Assembly (NCBI RefSeq): GCF_008831285.2
Contig: NC_045150.1
Coordinates: 5,654,001 to 5,718,000, forward strand
DNA: 64,000 nt
Source: Nymphaea colorata
Lineage: Eukaryota; Streptophyta; Magnoliopsida; Nymphaeales; Nymphaeaceae
Direction: 5' to 3'
Shown here: piece by piece, positions 12,472 through 24,298 of the stretch
How positions within the stretch are numbered: position 1 is the first letter of the stretch
How the letters are laid out: each line of letters starts with the position of its first letter
Notes under the pieces: generated by a model
The model's input: the letters and a program-made list of their open reading frames with translations, nothing else
The model's database searches: none
What the model was told of the DNA's origin: nothing
Made by a program: the position numbers and the translations under genes

Positions 12472-14160
12472 TGCTTTCTCTCACCTTCCCTCTCTCTCCG
12501 AGGAAGACAAGGGTGAATGTTGTTAAGTGCAACGAGGCAAATCAATACGCTAAACCTATAAAGCAAGGCACAATGATGAGTAAGTATCGAGAAAAAAATT
12601 GTTCAGTTTATAACATCCAAAAAACTAATATCACATATGAAATTGTTTACTGTCACAGATATAAATCTTATTAGTGAATAAAACATTAACCAAAAAATAT
12701 ACGTCTGGCAAAAGAAATAATATTAACCAGAACAGCCAAAAGATCCATTTCTTGCATACAAGGTTCAATGAAGTGCATGTACATCTTCAGATGTAGTAGA
12801 ATTCATTACTCATTGAGTTTGAATGTTTGATACCCAAGGAGGTGGAAGACTACCTTAATGTCATGTCGGTAAATCAGTCATGTCATGCATGATCTCCAAA
12901 CATATAATATTGCAGTTCCATTTCTAAAACTGAAAGAATTCTGGGTCACATTCTCTACAAATCTACCAAAATATATACAGTCAAAAATTTGGGAACATGA
13001 GAACTATAAGTTGTAAATTCGAATAACTAATCAAATCACATTGTTACAAATATGAAATTAAGTATACATTTCCTTAAAAGAATACCAACTAACTAGCTAT
13101 GGTACGAGCCAGTATCACGTAGGCAGGGTATATATTGAGTTTCATATTGTGACAGTTGTTCGCATCTATGACTTTTGGTCTAAACATTTATTTAATAACA
13201 TTTTGTTTATGTCAAGTTGAACTGTAGTCCAGGAATAGTTAAATGAAAAATATAACTCCTACCAATTATATGATAGATAATAACTGTAGTCCGGGAGCAG
13301 ATAGCATATAGGGTTATTAGGATCAGATCTCCTACCAACTTTTCAATCTAAAGTCGTATCATAGATAAAGTATTTGAACAGGGGGAAAAAAGACATCAAG
13401 AGAAGGTACTAGATAAAACAGCAAAATGAATATAATAAGGCATCATTTGACTAAGCGGCGCAGCTTGTTAACTGCTTTTTTTTTTTTCAGTTGCCTTGAC
13501 TTAGATTATGCTCAATACTTGTTCAAGTGATGCCCTTTAAGTAAACAATTAGTCTGACATGCCGGGCATGCCAAGAACTGGGTCAGCTTGAGTCCCCAAG
13601 ATTGCAGAATTAAATAAGATATTAGTCAGCTAGCACGTAACAACTACACGTGATTCACAAATCCAGCAACTATAAATACAAACAACCAGTGCGTATACAA
13701 TATTCAACAAGACAAGAAAACAATCCATCTAAGCCAAAGGAAGTGCCTGCATTCTGCAATATCCACAAACACGTTGAAGACACAACACAAATAGCAACCG
13801 CTGCAACATGAAATCGACGACAATCTGGGACCAAGAGAGAAAAAGAGAGGTAGGGATGGCGGTAGTCGAGGCAAACTGGCCAGCGGTGGGAATCGACGGC
13901 AGGCAAATAATTTCCCCGCCGGTAAAGACGGAGAAATGAGGGAGAAGGAAACAACGTCTTGTGACCCTTTCCGAATGAATATGGCGACGAGAGAGAGATT
14001 TTGACAGGCACCTGAGGCAGTGTGGCTGGGTAACCGGCGGTAGGAATCGACGGAGGGCGGCAGCAACACGGGCCGGCTGTGAGGACTTCCACCTCCACAG
14101 TCCACAGTGAGAGGGTAAGGCTCGACGAACAGGGGTTTAGGGTTTTTCTAAAACCCTCGA
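12472..14160 (-). other. GMP synthase upstream region with a candidate non-coding first exon
   Basis: From 12,600 to 13,650 the sequence is AT-rich with nothing recognisable. At about 14015-14155 the minus strand becomes GC-richer, begins with a telo-box-like AAACCCTAAACCCC (about 14134-14150) and reaches a possible splice donor CTCAG|GTGCC near 14010. This could be a 5' UTR exon of the GMP synthase gene or an unrelated promoter; no coding similarity was seen. Confidence 0.3.
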
Positions 14161-15943
14161 CCGTTTAAAACTGAAAAAGTTAAAAAATGTAATAAGGATA
14201 AAATAGCAACCTTGAAAATCGAGTGCGGTGCGGATACGGGTATGGACACAATTTTAGGATACACGGTAAATATAATATTCTTAAAAATTATAAATTAAAA
14301 ATAAATAAATTAATAGATCACTAAGTCACAAACAAAAGAAAGGAGAAGAGTGCCAATGCTTTTACTAACCATCCTGCGCAAAAAATTGGTCAGCCCATGA
14401 TTCGAACACATAATCTCTCATGGCAGAACGAACACAGCCCCATGACTCGAACACATAATCTCTCACTGGCAGACCGAACACTTCACTGCCCTTATCCCGG
14501 CCATACTCAACACCACCATGCGATAACCAACGCTCGTCCTAAACCAGAACAGCTCCCGGTAGCAAACGATCTAGGCATCCCATAAAAAAAAATAAAAGAA
14601 AAAGAAATAAAGCTTACAGCCCAATCATCCATCCGAAATGGAAGAATGACGATAACACTTGAAAGCTCCACAACCGCGGCACCAACAAATATCGGGTTTC
14701 CGTTTTCAATCTAAGGGAACTAACGAAGACAGCTCGACAAAAAGCAAAACGTGAAAAAAACAAAACCAAGAGAAACAAACGAAAGAAAACCCTAGCCCTA
14801 GAACGAAGTAACGGATGATAGAGAGAACAAAGAAAGGAGGAAAAAACATAAAAAGAAAGGAGAAGAGTGTACTCACAGAAGCGGGGGAGCCTGAGAGATT
14901 GGAATTTGCCGGAAACATGGAATGTGGAAACGGTGATTAAACGGGCGCCAAAAGAGAGGGAAGGAGAGCGGGGAGAGTTAGGCGCCGACGATAAAGAAAG
15001 AAGCAGAGAGAGTGCGGCCGCGGGAAGAGAACGACTCGAACGAGGAAGAGGGTGTCGAGGGGAGAAAGGGATCCGTTCGAGTTTTAAAATCGGGTTTTTT
15101 TGGATTCGAATCGGGTCTAAAAAAACGTATCCATACCGTATCCGTGTCCGAATTGCGGCATCGCCCAAACCCCGCCTTTAGACAGATGTGAACATTTCAG
15201 TAACACAGGGTTTTAGAGTCCATTTTTTGGAATGTTAATTTATTATTGAAATTTAAGTGAACCAGAAGTAGGCTTATAAAATTCCAATCACTACCACATT
15301 ATCAGTTAAAAGTTTGTTACTTATATATTTAATTTTCTATGAAAAAAAAAAATCTGACTTGGCTTGTGCTTTGAGTTTGTGCACACGTTTGTAGTGGCGA
15401 TGTTTTTGAAAATGATTTGAGAGGAAGAACTTTTTCCTTTCTTTTTTTTTTCCTTCTCTATTTTGCTTTATAATTTTATAATGGAAGAATGAGTTGGGGT
15501 TTTAACACTTCTCCATATTTTGGCTATAGCGTATAGACAAATACAGCCTTCCTTATTGTTCTTATGCTTGTCTTTCTCGTAAACAAGTTTCAACTCGGTT
15601 GTGCTAATGAGGGTCGATCTCCAATTAATAAAAAGAAGGTGGGTCGAAGAGTAAAAAGAAAGAGCCATTGACCAACTTGGTAAATTCTCAAACTTTGGCA
15701 CCCATGCATCTCGTGAATCCTGCGTTGAGGGGCGATTTCGTACTTTCCTTGTGTCCGCATTCAACCTGACCAATGGAGGCTTTTTTCTTTGTGATGATGT
15801 ACCCTTCGTAATTAAAGATAGTTACTCGGGCGAAATTGGTCATCCTAGTGGTCATCGGTATTTATTTATGTAATTTTGAATAATTTCAGGTGATTTTCCC
15901 TTAGCAGTTTGATCGGGGTAGTTAGCCTCGCCTCGGCCCGGTA
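14161..15943. other. intergenic; GC-richer block 14600-15180, otherwise nothing recognised
   Basis: Includes a short direct repeat at 14396-14472 (two copies of gaacacataatctctca with flanking similarity). A block at 14,880-15,180 is GC-richer on the minus strand and ends at a donor-like CTTCT|GTGAGTAC near 14878-14885. Long open frames here have biased, low-complexity composition and no recognisable domain. Confidence 0.35.
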
Positions 15944-15971
15944 TTTTCCCGCCAAAAAAAACCTTCCCGCC
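15944..15971. promoter_or_regulatory. paired E2F-type sites, no recognised target gene
   Basis: TTTTCCCGCC at 15944-15953 matches the E2F consensus exactly; 11 bases later CTTCCCGCC (15963-15971) is a near match in the same orientation. Tandem E2F sites normally mark S-phase gene promoters, but I recognise no coding sequence within 1 kb on either side. Confidence 0.4.
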
Positions 15972-16439
15972 AACTCCCACTAACCGCGTGGGGCCGAACC
16001 TTTATGCGGGTCGGGTACGGAAGCGGATCCGTCTCTCCCCATCCGTTTTTCGTGGACATTCGTGATACTCGGATATAGGATCTAGGACCCGACCCGCTTT
16101 GAGATGAGAGTGACGACCAGGACGTTGCTGCCAGTGGCCGACGAAAGAGTGAGCTGATGTTCCGGCGCACCGACGTGCCGTGATGTTTAAGCATGGCTGG
16201 AGTCCAGTCGGATTCTGTTGTCGATTTAAGAGTGCAACATTGTCGTTTTTTTTTCTTAAATTTTTTTCTAAGCTTTTTTTTTTTCTAATCATTCATGTAT
16301 ATTTTTCATTTGTTTCTTTGTTTAAAAACTGCTATATTTTGCTTACCAATTCACGCTTAAATTAGTTTGGTGAGCATTTCATTTTATCATCTTTCTCATT
16401 CTTCCTTTTATCCCTTAAGTTACCAACCCACTTTTGGAT

Positions 16440-16871
16440 CAGGGCTGTTCATGAGCGAATTCGAGCCGAGCCAAACCAAGTAGAATTGACTCGAGTTCGA
16501 TTTTATTAGCTTGAGCTCAACTCAGCTTGAGTTCTTAAAAATTGAACTCAATTTACCTCAAGTTGAAGATTGGTTTGAGTCGAGCGAATCATTTCGTTAC
16601 AAAAATTTATTTTTCAAATGAAGAGGCAGAATATAGCCTAGAAACTCCCACATATCAATTACTTGTTTTTTTATAATTTTATAAGACGTGTTATATATAT
16701 ATATATTATCGAATTTAATTGAGTTTAACCGAGCGTGCCCACTTAACTCGAGCTTGACTCATTTAAGTTGTTGAGTTCATTTCTTAACTAGAACTCGGCT
16801 CGTTTAATCGAGTTAAGTTTATCGAATGAGTTTCAGTGAACTCGAGTTAGCTCAACTCGTTGAACAACCAT
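16440..16871. mobile_element. MITE with terminal inverted repeats, about 430 bp
   Basis: Left end agggctgttcatgagcg and right end, read on the other strand, tggttgttcaacgagttgag form imperfect terminal inverted repeats. The subterminal parts are rich in alternating ctcgag/cttgag motifs. No coding capacity. A clear target-site duplication was not resolved. Confidence 0.6.
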
Positions 16872-17162
16872 AGTTTTGGTACATTTGGGTGACACCTTCA
16901 CTATATTTAAACTTTACATATGGATGTCATCTCTTGTAGTACAAAAAAAAAAAAAATCACGCTCAAAATTTTTGAAAATGAAGCCAACTACTTACCAACC
17001 CCCACTAATATTTGGTAGATGGGCACCGTGATACCAACGTGGGGAAATTGACGGGGTTGTATTGAATCCGATCCCGATCTCATCTTCGAGTGGCAATTTG
17101 ATGCATTTGTGAAGGTAAACGTACCTACGTTTTTTATTTAAAAAGGATACGAGCATCCTGCC

Positions 17163-17234
17163 GGGTCCATAGCTCAGTGGTAGAGCATTTGACTGCAGAT
17201 CAAGAGGTCACCGGTTCGAACCCGGTTGGGCCCT
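17163..17234 (+). tRNA. tRNA-Cys (anticodon GCA)
   Basis: 72 nt, no intron, no encoded CCA. The acceptor stem GGGTCCA pairs with TGGGCCC with one G-T pair; discriminator T. A-box TAGCTCAGTGG and B-box GGTTCGAACCC are intact. The anticodon loop CTGCAGA presents GCA on a five-pair stem (one G-T). The T arm CCGGT/ACCGG is perfect. A T-rich stretch follows for polymerase III termination. It stands alone between a MITE and the NSRP1-like gene and looks functional. Confidence 0.96.
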
Positions 17235-18150
17235 TTGGTTTCCTTCATTTTACGTTTATTCTGCAAAGTGATTTCTCATCTCGCGGGAGACTTTAAGATT
17301 TATATTCTAATCCGCTTTCTCGGAAGCTAATCGATAGTGGAAAACTCACTTTATGTAAGAAGAACTTTAAGTAGCCATGGAACTTCAGCCCTATAACCAG
17401 AAAAATGGCAGTGGAATTTGCGAAGATCTTTGTATTCTCTTGGACCAAGTTCTTCTACGTTCGCTGCTCGATCTATGGTCTTAAGAATATGTCAGGGAGT
17501 TCCTAAGACTACTCACCAAATAGTAAAATCCTAATTAGCATAGATGCATTCAAAAACCACACATAAGACCTCTCTATTCTTATCTATCTTGCCAATCAAA
17601 TTTTTTCGCATATATAATATTAGTTCATACATTTATTTTTCGTATATATAATATTTGTTGGGCTTAGGTGCTTTCCACGTTTTGGCTTGTAGCCTTTTTC
17701 TTTTTTGGGAGAAAATATGGCTGGACAACTGCATCTATAAGGTTGATAAAGAAATCATAAAAAAGCAGATGTAGAATTTGAGAGGCAAACAGTTGTTAAT
17801 GGGCAAAGATTTAAATTTTATGCAAGAAAATTTTCCACACTATTAAACATCGAAGAAAACTTCCAGAAATATTTTCTAGGTCCAATCAAACATCACCTGA
17901 AATTGGAACGGAATTGAAAAAAGAAATTAAATCTCTTCCACCCTATCCACGAAACTTTTTTCGGAGGAAAAAAAATTTCATGGGTTTCTCTTTCTGTGGG
18001 CATCAAACGGCCCCTGATTGCGTTTTCACTGGTGGGTTAAGCGCTTTAGTTAGCGCTCGAAAAAGACATAGTTTCTAAAATGAGGTCCGTATTTGAAAAT
18101 ATTAATAATATGTGGGTCTATTTTGTAAAATATTTTTGACGGGAGGGTTT
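17235..18150. other. intergenic, nothing recognised
   Basis: AT-rich sequence between the tRNA gene and the NSRP1-like promoter. No repeat, ORF or RNA gene that I can support. Confidence 0.6.
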
Positions 18151-18331
18151 CATCTTGCGGGTGTTCCTCCCCTTTTCTTTTCGGTGTAGTAGAGAAAGCG
18201 AGGGAGGGAGACGGGGAGAACGGGAGAGAAAGAGCGGGAGAGGTGAAGGGCGAAAGAGGGAAGGGACGAGTGAGGAAGAGAGCAAGCGAGGGTTTGAAAG
18301 ATAGAGCCGAAGGAGAGGGACAGTAGCGGAG
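18150..18331 (+). promoter_or_regulatory. probable 5' UTR exon of the NSRP1-like gene
   Basis: A purine-rich (GAGAGG / GGGAG) stretch typical of plant 5' UTRs ends in a strong donor CGGAG|GTGAGT at 18331/18332. The transcription start was not fixed. It lies 1.36 kb upstream of the predicted start codon, implying at least one 5' UTR intron. Confidence 0.45.
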
Positions 18332-18880
18332 GTGAGTTCATGCGAATTTCTTTTTCTTCTTCAATTGTTAATATTCCTCCCTATATTAGAAGTTAGTTGG
18401 AATCTCTGCTTTTTTCATTTATGATAGGGAATTCAGTTTTAATAAGTCTTGGCATTTATTCTTGATAGAAATGATATTTCTTGGCTATGGAGGGCGGAAT
18501 GGGACATACGATTTGAGTTTTTGAGGGCTGTTTCTCTGAGTTCGGGTGTGAATGGCTAGGGATGGAGTATTGAGCTCAGATTGTGGAGAAATTTCAGTGC
18601 TCTAATTTTTCAGATGGGGCTGAAGCAGTTCGGTTCCTTTTTGGGCCGTAATTAGAGTTAATTTTAAAATGAAAAGAAAAGAGCTTTTATGGTCTTGTAT
18701 GAGCTGGATTAAAAGAAAGTGAATTTAGGAAGATATAGCAGCTAGTTGAAGGGTTCGTTGTTGGTGAGGCTGCTGAACGTATAAGGGATTGGATTAAGAC
18801 CTCTAATTGAGGTTAATGACTAATTATGTTATTCAATTGTTACTAGTTAATGACTAATCATGTTATTTAATTGTTACTAG

Positions 18881-18936
18881 ATGGGCTGGTTCACGAAACC
18901 GCACCCAAGGACGTGCCCGGAGAGCCTTCTTCTTCG
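18881..18936 (+). other. candidate second 5' UTR exon with a possible uORF
   Basis: A 56-nt block preceded by branch-point-like CTAAT, a T-rich stretch and TTACTAG, and followed by donor-like CTTCG|GTTAGC. It starts with ATG. Joined to an acceptor at 19634-19635 (tgtgtcag), it would make a 29-codon upstream ORF (19 of them read from this exon) ending before the main ATG at 19688. All of this is inference from splice signals. Confidence 0.3.
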
Positions 18937-19687
18937 GTTAGCAGATTTTAGTATGGTTCATCAAAAGTGCATATTCTTGTTTGTTTAGTTTGTTGAAGCA
19001 TAGATTGTTATATTGTTTGTAACATGCAATAGATTGTTAGCACAACTACTTTAACGTTTGCCTATGAGTTATTTAATTATTTGGTGGACGGATCATAAAA
19101 TTAGATTATATAGCAGATTGAACATAATTGATCTCTTGCTTAACCTTGATTTGTTTATTTATTTGGTGATCAGATCTAAGTTAGATGTTTGTAGTTGATT
19201 GTAGTTACTTAAATAATCTTCTATGACATGTTTCATTATATCTTGTATGATTGAGCTTTGAAAAAATAATTAAATTAATTTTACAAGCTGGGTTAGAATT
19301 ATGTTAAAAAGGACATTGCATGTGAGTGGCTGAAGTTTGTAACAACACATGGGTGGCTGAAGTTCTTTGCTAAGTAGGAAGCTAGAAGGTCACAAGGTAA
19401 AATTTTACCTTTTCTTGTTTGACAACTCCTTTCTATGGCTTCTTGAAAATGTTCGAAGCAGTCTGTGCATATACTGCTTTACATGTCATCAACGTATTGG
19501 CTTCAAAATGAAAAGAAAACCTAGAATTGTCTTTGAAAAGGTTCATTTTTCTACATACCTTGTTTGTCTCCCCTTCTCATTTGTTTGTCTCCCCTTCTCA
19601 TTGTACGTGATTTTATTTTTTATTCTTTGTGTCAGAAGGTTGTTAAAAGCAGGAGAGAAAGAATAAGGAGTCTTGTAGGTAGGAAAG

Positions 19688-22600
19688 ATGAAAAAGTATG
19701 GATTGCAACTTAGGGCTCCGGCGCAGCCGAAGAAGACACAAACTGCCTCCATCCGCCCCCTTCCATCACTATTTCGAGATGATGACGATGACGATGATGT
19801 TGAGAAAGAGATTGCTCGCCAAGCCTCCAAGCAAAAGTCTCTTCGTGATGTGGGTGCCTTGTTCCCTTTCATCTTTTTCATTCCTTTTTCCTAATACTTG
19901 TCTTTGTTCTGGAAGAAAACTTCCTGCTTCCATCTTTGTCTTTTCTTAATCTAAGTCTTCTAGCAGAAGAAAAGTTCATATTTCTCACTAAAATTAAAGT
20001 CTGGTGTCATTCTTTTATCCTTCATTTTTCAACTTAATTCTTGATTGTTCTGTTTTTCCATTGATTGAAGCATTCAACAGTCAAATCACATTAGTAATAT
20101 CATGAAAATAATATTTCTGTGAAAATTATGAGTTAGATTTGATACAAACACATTTAAACAAAGAAAAACATGTGACATAGTTTGTTAGTTGCTGTGTTTG
20201 ACAGAGACGCTCTTTCTTCATGTCAACTACTAGGAGTGGTACTTCTCTGCAAGAAGAAATGTACATATTAATTATGTCCCACTCAATAGTTTCTTATTTC
20301 TATACTGATTATTGATTTTTTACATGCTATGTGAAAACAATGAAAGCTTTAGGTTCCACTATTATGCTTGGCTTTCCTTTAGTTTTGTTTTCTTTCTCTC
20401 TTAGTGTTGTGGAAAACTTCTTATCACTGTCTTGTTTGGTTTCCATCTTTGTCTGGCTTGCTGGTTACATTTCTTTTTGTCTGCCATTGTTCTTTTTTGG
20501 AAAATTAGGTTGAAGCGCAGCATAAGAAAGCTTTAGAGGAGGATCCAACAGTTTTTGACTATGATGGGGTCTATGATGAAATGAAGGAAAAGATAGCCCG
20601 CCCAATTATGCAAGATCGACAGAAAAGAGAGGTGATGGTGTTAGGTTTTGTATACAAGTAGCATGCATCTTATCATTATTTTTCATCCAGTTGCACATTA
20701 TGTTGTATTTGGCATAGTGTATCATATGATACATTAAATTAGGTAAAGTAATTGTGGAAAAAAAAATGGTACATCCCTGAAACTAGTTTCAAGGGTCTAA
20801 GTGTATAACCACATCGTGTTGGGTGTAGCTTATGGTACACCACCCCATGTCATACATTAAGCTAAGTTACATATTGAAAACATTGCAAAAAGAAGCTTTT
20901 TTACTCTCTCTGCAGATTATGACAATCTTAAATTAGAGCTGTTTTGGTTTTTCTTTTAAGTGCCTTCATTTGTTGCCAAAAATAAAAAATTTTTTCAAAC
21001 TTTATTAACTTTAAGTTGTTTGAGAACTTCAACGAATAGGTCATACATAACCAAGAGTTATTTGTTTTGATAGCCATTTAGTTATTGGGAGTAATTTAAG
21101 TGTTTTTTTTTTTGTTATGTCTAATGAAAGCATGCATGCTGCAGGTAGCATGTGCTCGTTACATCTTATGTTTATGTAATTCATGTTGTTTCATAGAGAG
21201 AAAAATTTCTCTTCTATCCTATTGTTTATTATTTTGAAAATTTTCCTATCTTGCAAGTCTTTTGGACAATTTTTAATAGTGAAAGATTAAATTTGTGAAT
21301 TTTTTCCTTACCTTATGCATCTGACTTCAGACCCAACCTGTTGGGGTTATGTTACACACTTTGCAACATTGGGAAATCCTTTTGCCAGGTTTTTTTTTTT
21401 GGTGATTTCTTGATAATACGTGCTATAGCTATCATATATGCATTCTGAAATTTCTTTTATATTGAATAGACTGCAATCAGTTATTTTATATGATGTAAGA
21501 CCTTGATTTTGCATGCTTGATAAGGATTACAATCATTGGGTATGAGCTCTAAAAGTGAATGTAGGAGATGGTTCAGCATTCTGATGCAAAAAGTCATCAT
21601 CTAAGTATCGCTTTATATCCAATAAGATGAAATTTCTCTAATGTTTTATGGTTATGCATTCCTAGGGGTAAAAAACCAATTTTGGTTCTTGAAAGACAAA
21701 TTTTTATGGTTCAACACTATGACACAACTTGAAGCTGGCTAGTAAGGTGTTGGGAGGATGGGTTGGATCTGATTCATATGTGATCCATATCCAAACTTCA
21801 AAGTGTATGGATGATGGTTGTTAAAGATGTTTAGGTGTTACTCTGCTTGCTGGACAGTAAGAAATTCCTATAATGAGGAACAGGTCATGCAATGCAGATG
21901 ATGATTTGTTGAACCGTTGTTTCTGTCTTTTCTCCTCTCTTGTTTGACAGAATCTAGTTTCCTCTTCTAAATATGGCAAAACTTTGTAGTGAATCTTCAA
22001 ACTTAAACGTTTATCTATTCAAATATTTGAGACATGTAAATCAGTCCCACAATAATGTTTTAATTTAAGCAGTAATGCTTATGTTCTGTTCATAATTGTC
22101 ATGGGATAAAGAATTTGTCTCCAACAGGTAACAAGTAATAAATTTTATGTACTACTAAATGGGAATAAATTGTTCAACAGTAAAAGTGAACAGAATATTT
22201 GACTTTGATGTGGTGGTATGTAATTGTGAATATTTCTCCAAACATCTAACCCTATTTAATGGATACTCAAAAAACTTTTCCACAAATGCTGAAAGTCACT
22301 GCTGAAATGGAAAGGGTGATGAAGAGGTCATCTGCACCTGTTAGTCCATGATGCATGAATATGAACTTCTGAAGAGCTTACTGCTTGTACTGGATCTGTT
22401 TTTTTTTTGGAGGACACTATAACTTGCTTTTCTCACCCTGTTCTCTTTTCAGTGTCATTCTTATGAGGACCTTTTTTTTTGGTTTAATTACTTTTAGTTT
22501 TTGTTTAAATAATTTTCTAATTCTTTTATGGCTTACTGGTTATCTGAAATGCATCCTTTTGTTTGTCTCCATTTGCTCTCTTGAAGAAGTGTTTTTGAGA

Positions 22601-24298
22601 ATTGGTTTTCATGTTTCAGGTAAAGTATGTGCATTCGCTGATGAAAACAGCCAAAATACGAGAGAAAGAACAGGACATAGTCTATGAAAGGAAACTTCTG
22701 AAGGAGAGAAGCAAGGAAGATCACTTGTATGAAGACAAAGAGAAGTTTGTCACAAGTGCCTATAAGAAGAAACTTGCTGAACAGGCAAAATGGTTGGAGG
22801 AGGAGCGTTTACGGGAACTTCGTGAGCAAAAAGATGATGTATGTGTTCATATCACTCCCTCTTCTTTTCATCTTCTGTTGATATCTAGATTTATTTGAAT
22901 GGTACCTCTAAATTTTATGTTTGATTGCATGATTGTTATAGGATTATAGCCTTCTACTATCACGTTTGGTATTGTAGTTATGTGTCATGTTCGCAGTATT
23001 GCATGGTCCCTGAAACCTAACAGCATCAGACATTGTATATGGATGTCGGACGATGTGAAGATTGAAGATTTGGGCATTTGGACACTTCTCTGTCTTTGTA
23101 CATGTATATGTGTGTGTGTGTTTGTGTGTCTATATATATATATACAATAAATTTGCAGAAAGATTAATTGTGGGGATGATGTGCCTACTCTAACTTCGTT
23201 TTTCATTGTGTAACTAAAAAGGAGTGATGGTGTGGATGCAGCTTGTCCGTACCTGTCTGATTAGATAGAAAATGCTGGGCCTCCTTTTATGTTGAATCAA
23301 ATAAATTCTGAAAATAGTAGCTGGCAGTGGGTGAGGTATATATATGGTCCCTAGATTGTATCAATTATTTAATAGCGTCGACTTTGTGAACCAGCCAAAG
23401 CCATTAAATAGGAAGAAATGTGTGGCTGCAATGCCCTTAGCAAAACTAAAGGCAACTTTGAAACTTCTCTCTGAAGTCAACACACTCTGAAAAAGAAGGG
23501 AAGATTCATTTTTTGTTGAGAACCTCTCAGCCACACATCCTTTTATTCTGTTGATTTACATTTCAGATCCAGGCATAAAATCTTGTTGGATGGAGAAATC
23601 CAATGATCCCATAGATATGTTATATATAATTATATATATAGTTGGTTTGTGTTTGTTGATTCATTTTTATTTTGCTGAGAATAGCTGAGGTCTCAAGCTT
23701 GGCTCCAGCTTTAGCCTGGTGACTGAATAAAAAACAAAGCTTAAATGGTCAAGATTCAAGCTTGGATAGCTCTGCCTGATGAACGTTCTTCTCACTTGGA
23801 CACCATATTTATCTCAACAAGTAACTTCTCGTAATACTACTAGTTGATATAACAGTTTTTATAATTCCATAAATTTCCTGTTGTCTGAAGGTAACCAAGA
23901 AAGACATTACTGATTTCTACTTCAACCTAAGCAAGAACGTGGCTTTTGGTGCACAAGCAACTCAATCTGACCGCATGCCTCTAGGAAAACCTCAAGAAAT
24001 GGCTGCTGGAGGTAACAAGATTCTCTTTTCAGGGGATGTTGAGGCTGGTGCTCAGCCTGCGGTTGCTTCTGTCCAGAAGGATGTTAAAGATGAAACTGAA
24101 AAGCCTCTTTCCCCCCAGCGTGATGGATCTGCGGGTGTCAGATTGCTTCCTGATGTTTCTACAACATCCAAAATTGTCAATGCTGAACATGCATCTGCCA
24201 GTGAAACAGTTGTGCATCCACATCATAAAAGGAGCAATGATGCCTTAGCTGCTGCTAAAGAGCGATATATGGCAAGAAAGAGAACCAAAGAGCAGTAA
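19688..24298 (+). CDS. NSRP1/CCDC55-like nuclear speckle splicing regulatory protein, 303 aa
   Basis: Coding exons 19688-19849, 20509-20631, 22620-22838 and 23891-24298; GT-AG, all in phase 0, total 912 nt ending TAA. The order of features is that of the DUF2040 / nuclear speckle splicing regulatory protein 1 family: N-terminal KKYGLQLRAP, an acidic run of seven D residues (about 31-37), a charged coiled coil through about residues 37-170 (motifs VFDYDGVYDEM, YVHSLMKTAKIREKEQD, YERKLLKER, LEEERLRELRE), then DFYFNLSKNVAFGA. The C-terminal third is low-complexity and ends in a basic tail AKERYMARKRTKEQ. Animal NSRP1 acts in alternative splicing in nuclear speckles; the plant role is inferred from family. 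Introns are long (0.66, 1.99 and 1.05 kb). The ATG opens the family motif directly. Acidic-run length may vary. Confidence 0.9.

Noticed and set aside
12263..12566. Extra minus-strand frames overlapping GMP synthase exon 1
   Set aside because: Wrong-frame shadows; the family-matching frame is unambiguous.
13670..14105. Overlapping 142- and 133-codon minus-strand frames
   Set aside because: Two frames equally open with no homology; better explained as a non-coding GC-richer stretch.
14614..15168. 184-codon minus-strand open frame
   Set aside because: Low-complexity S/L/F/R-rich translation without any motif, in a probable UTR/promoter-like GC-richer block.
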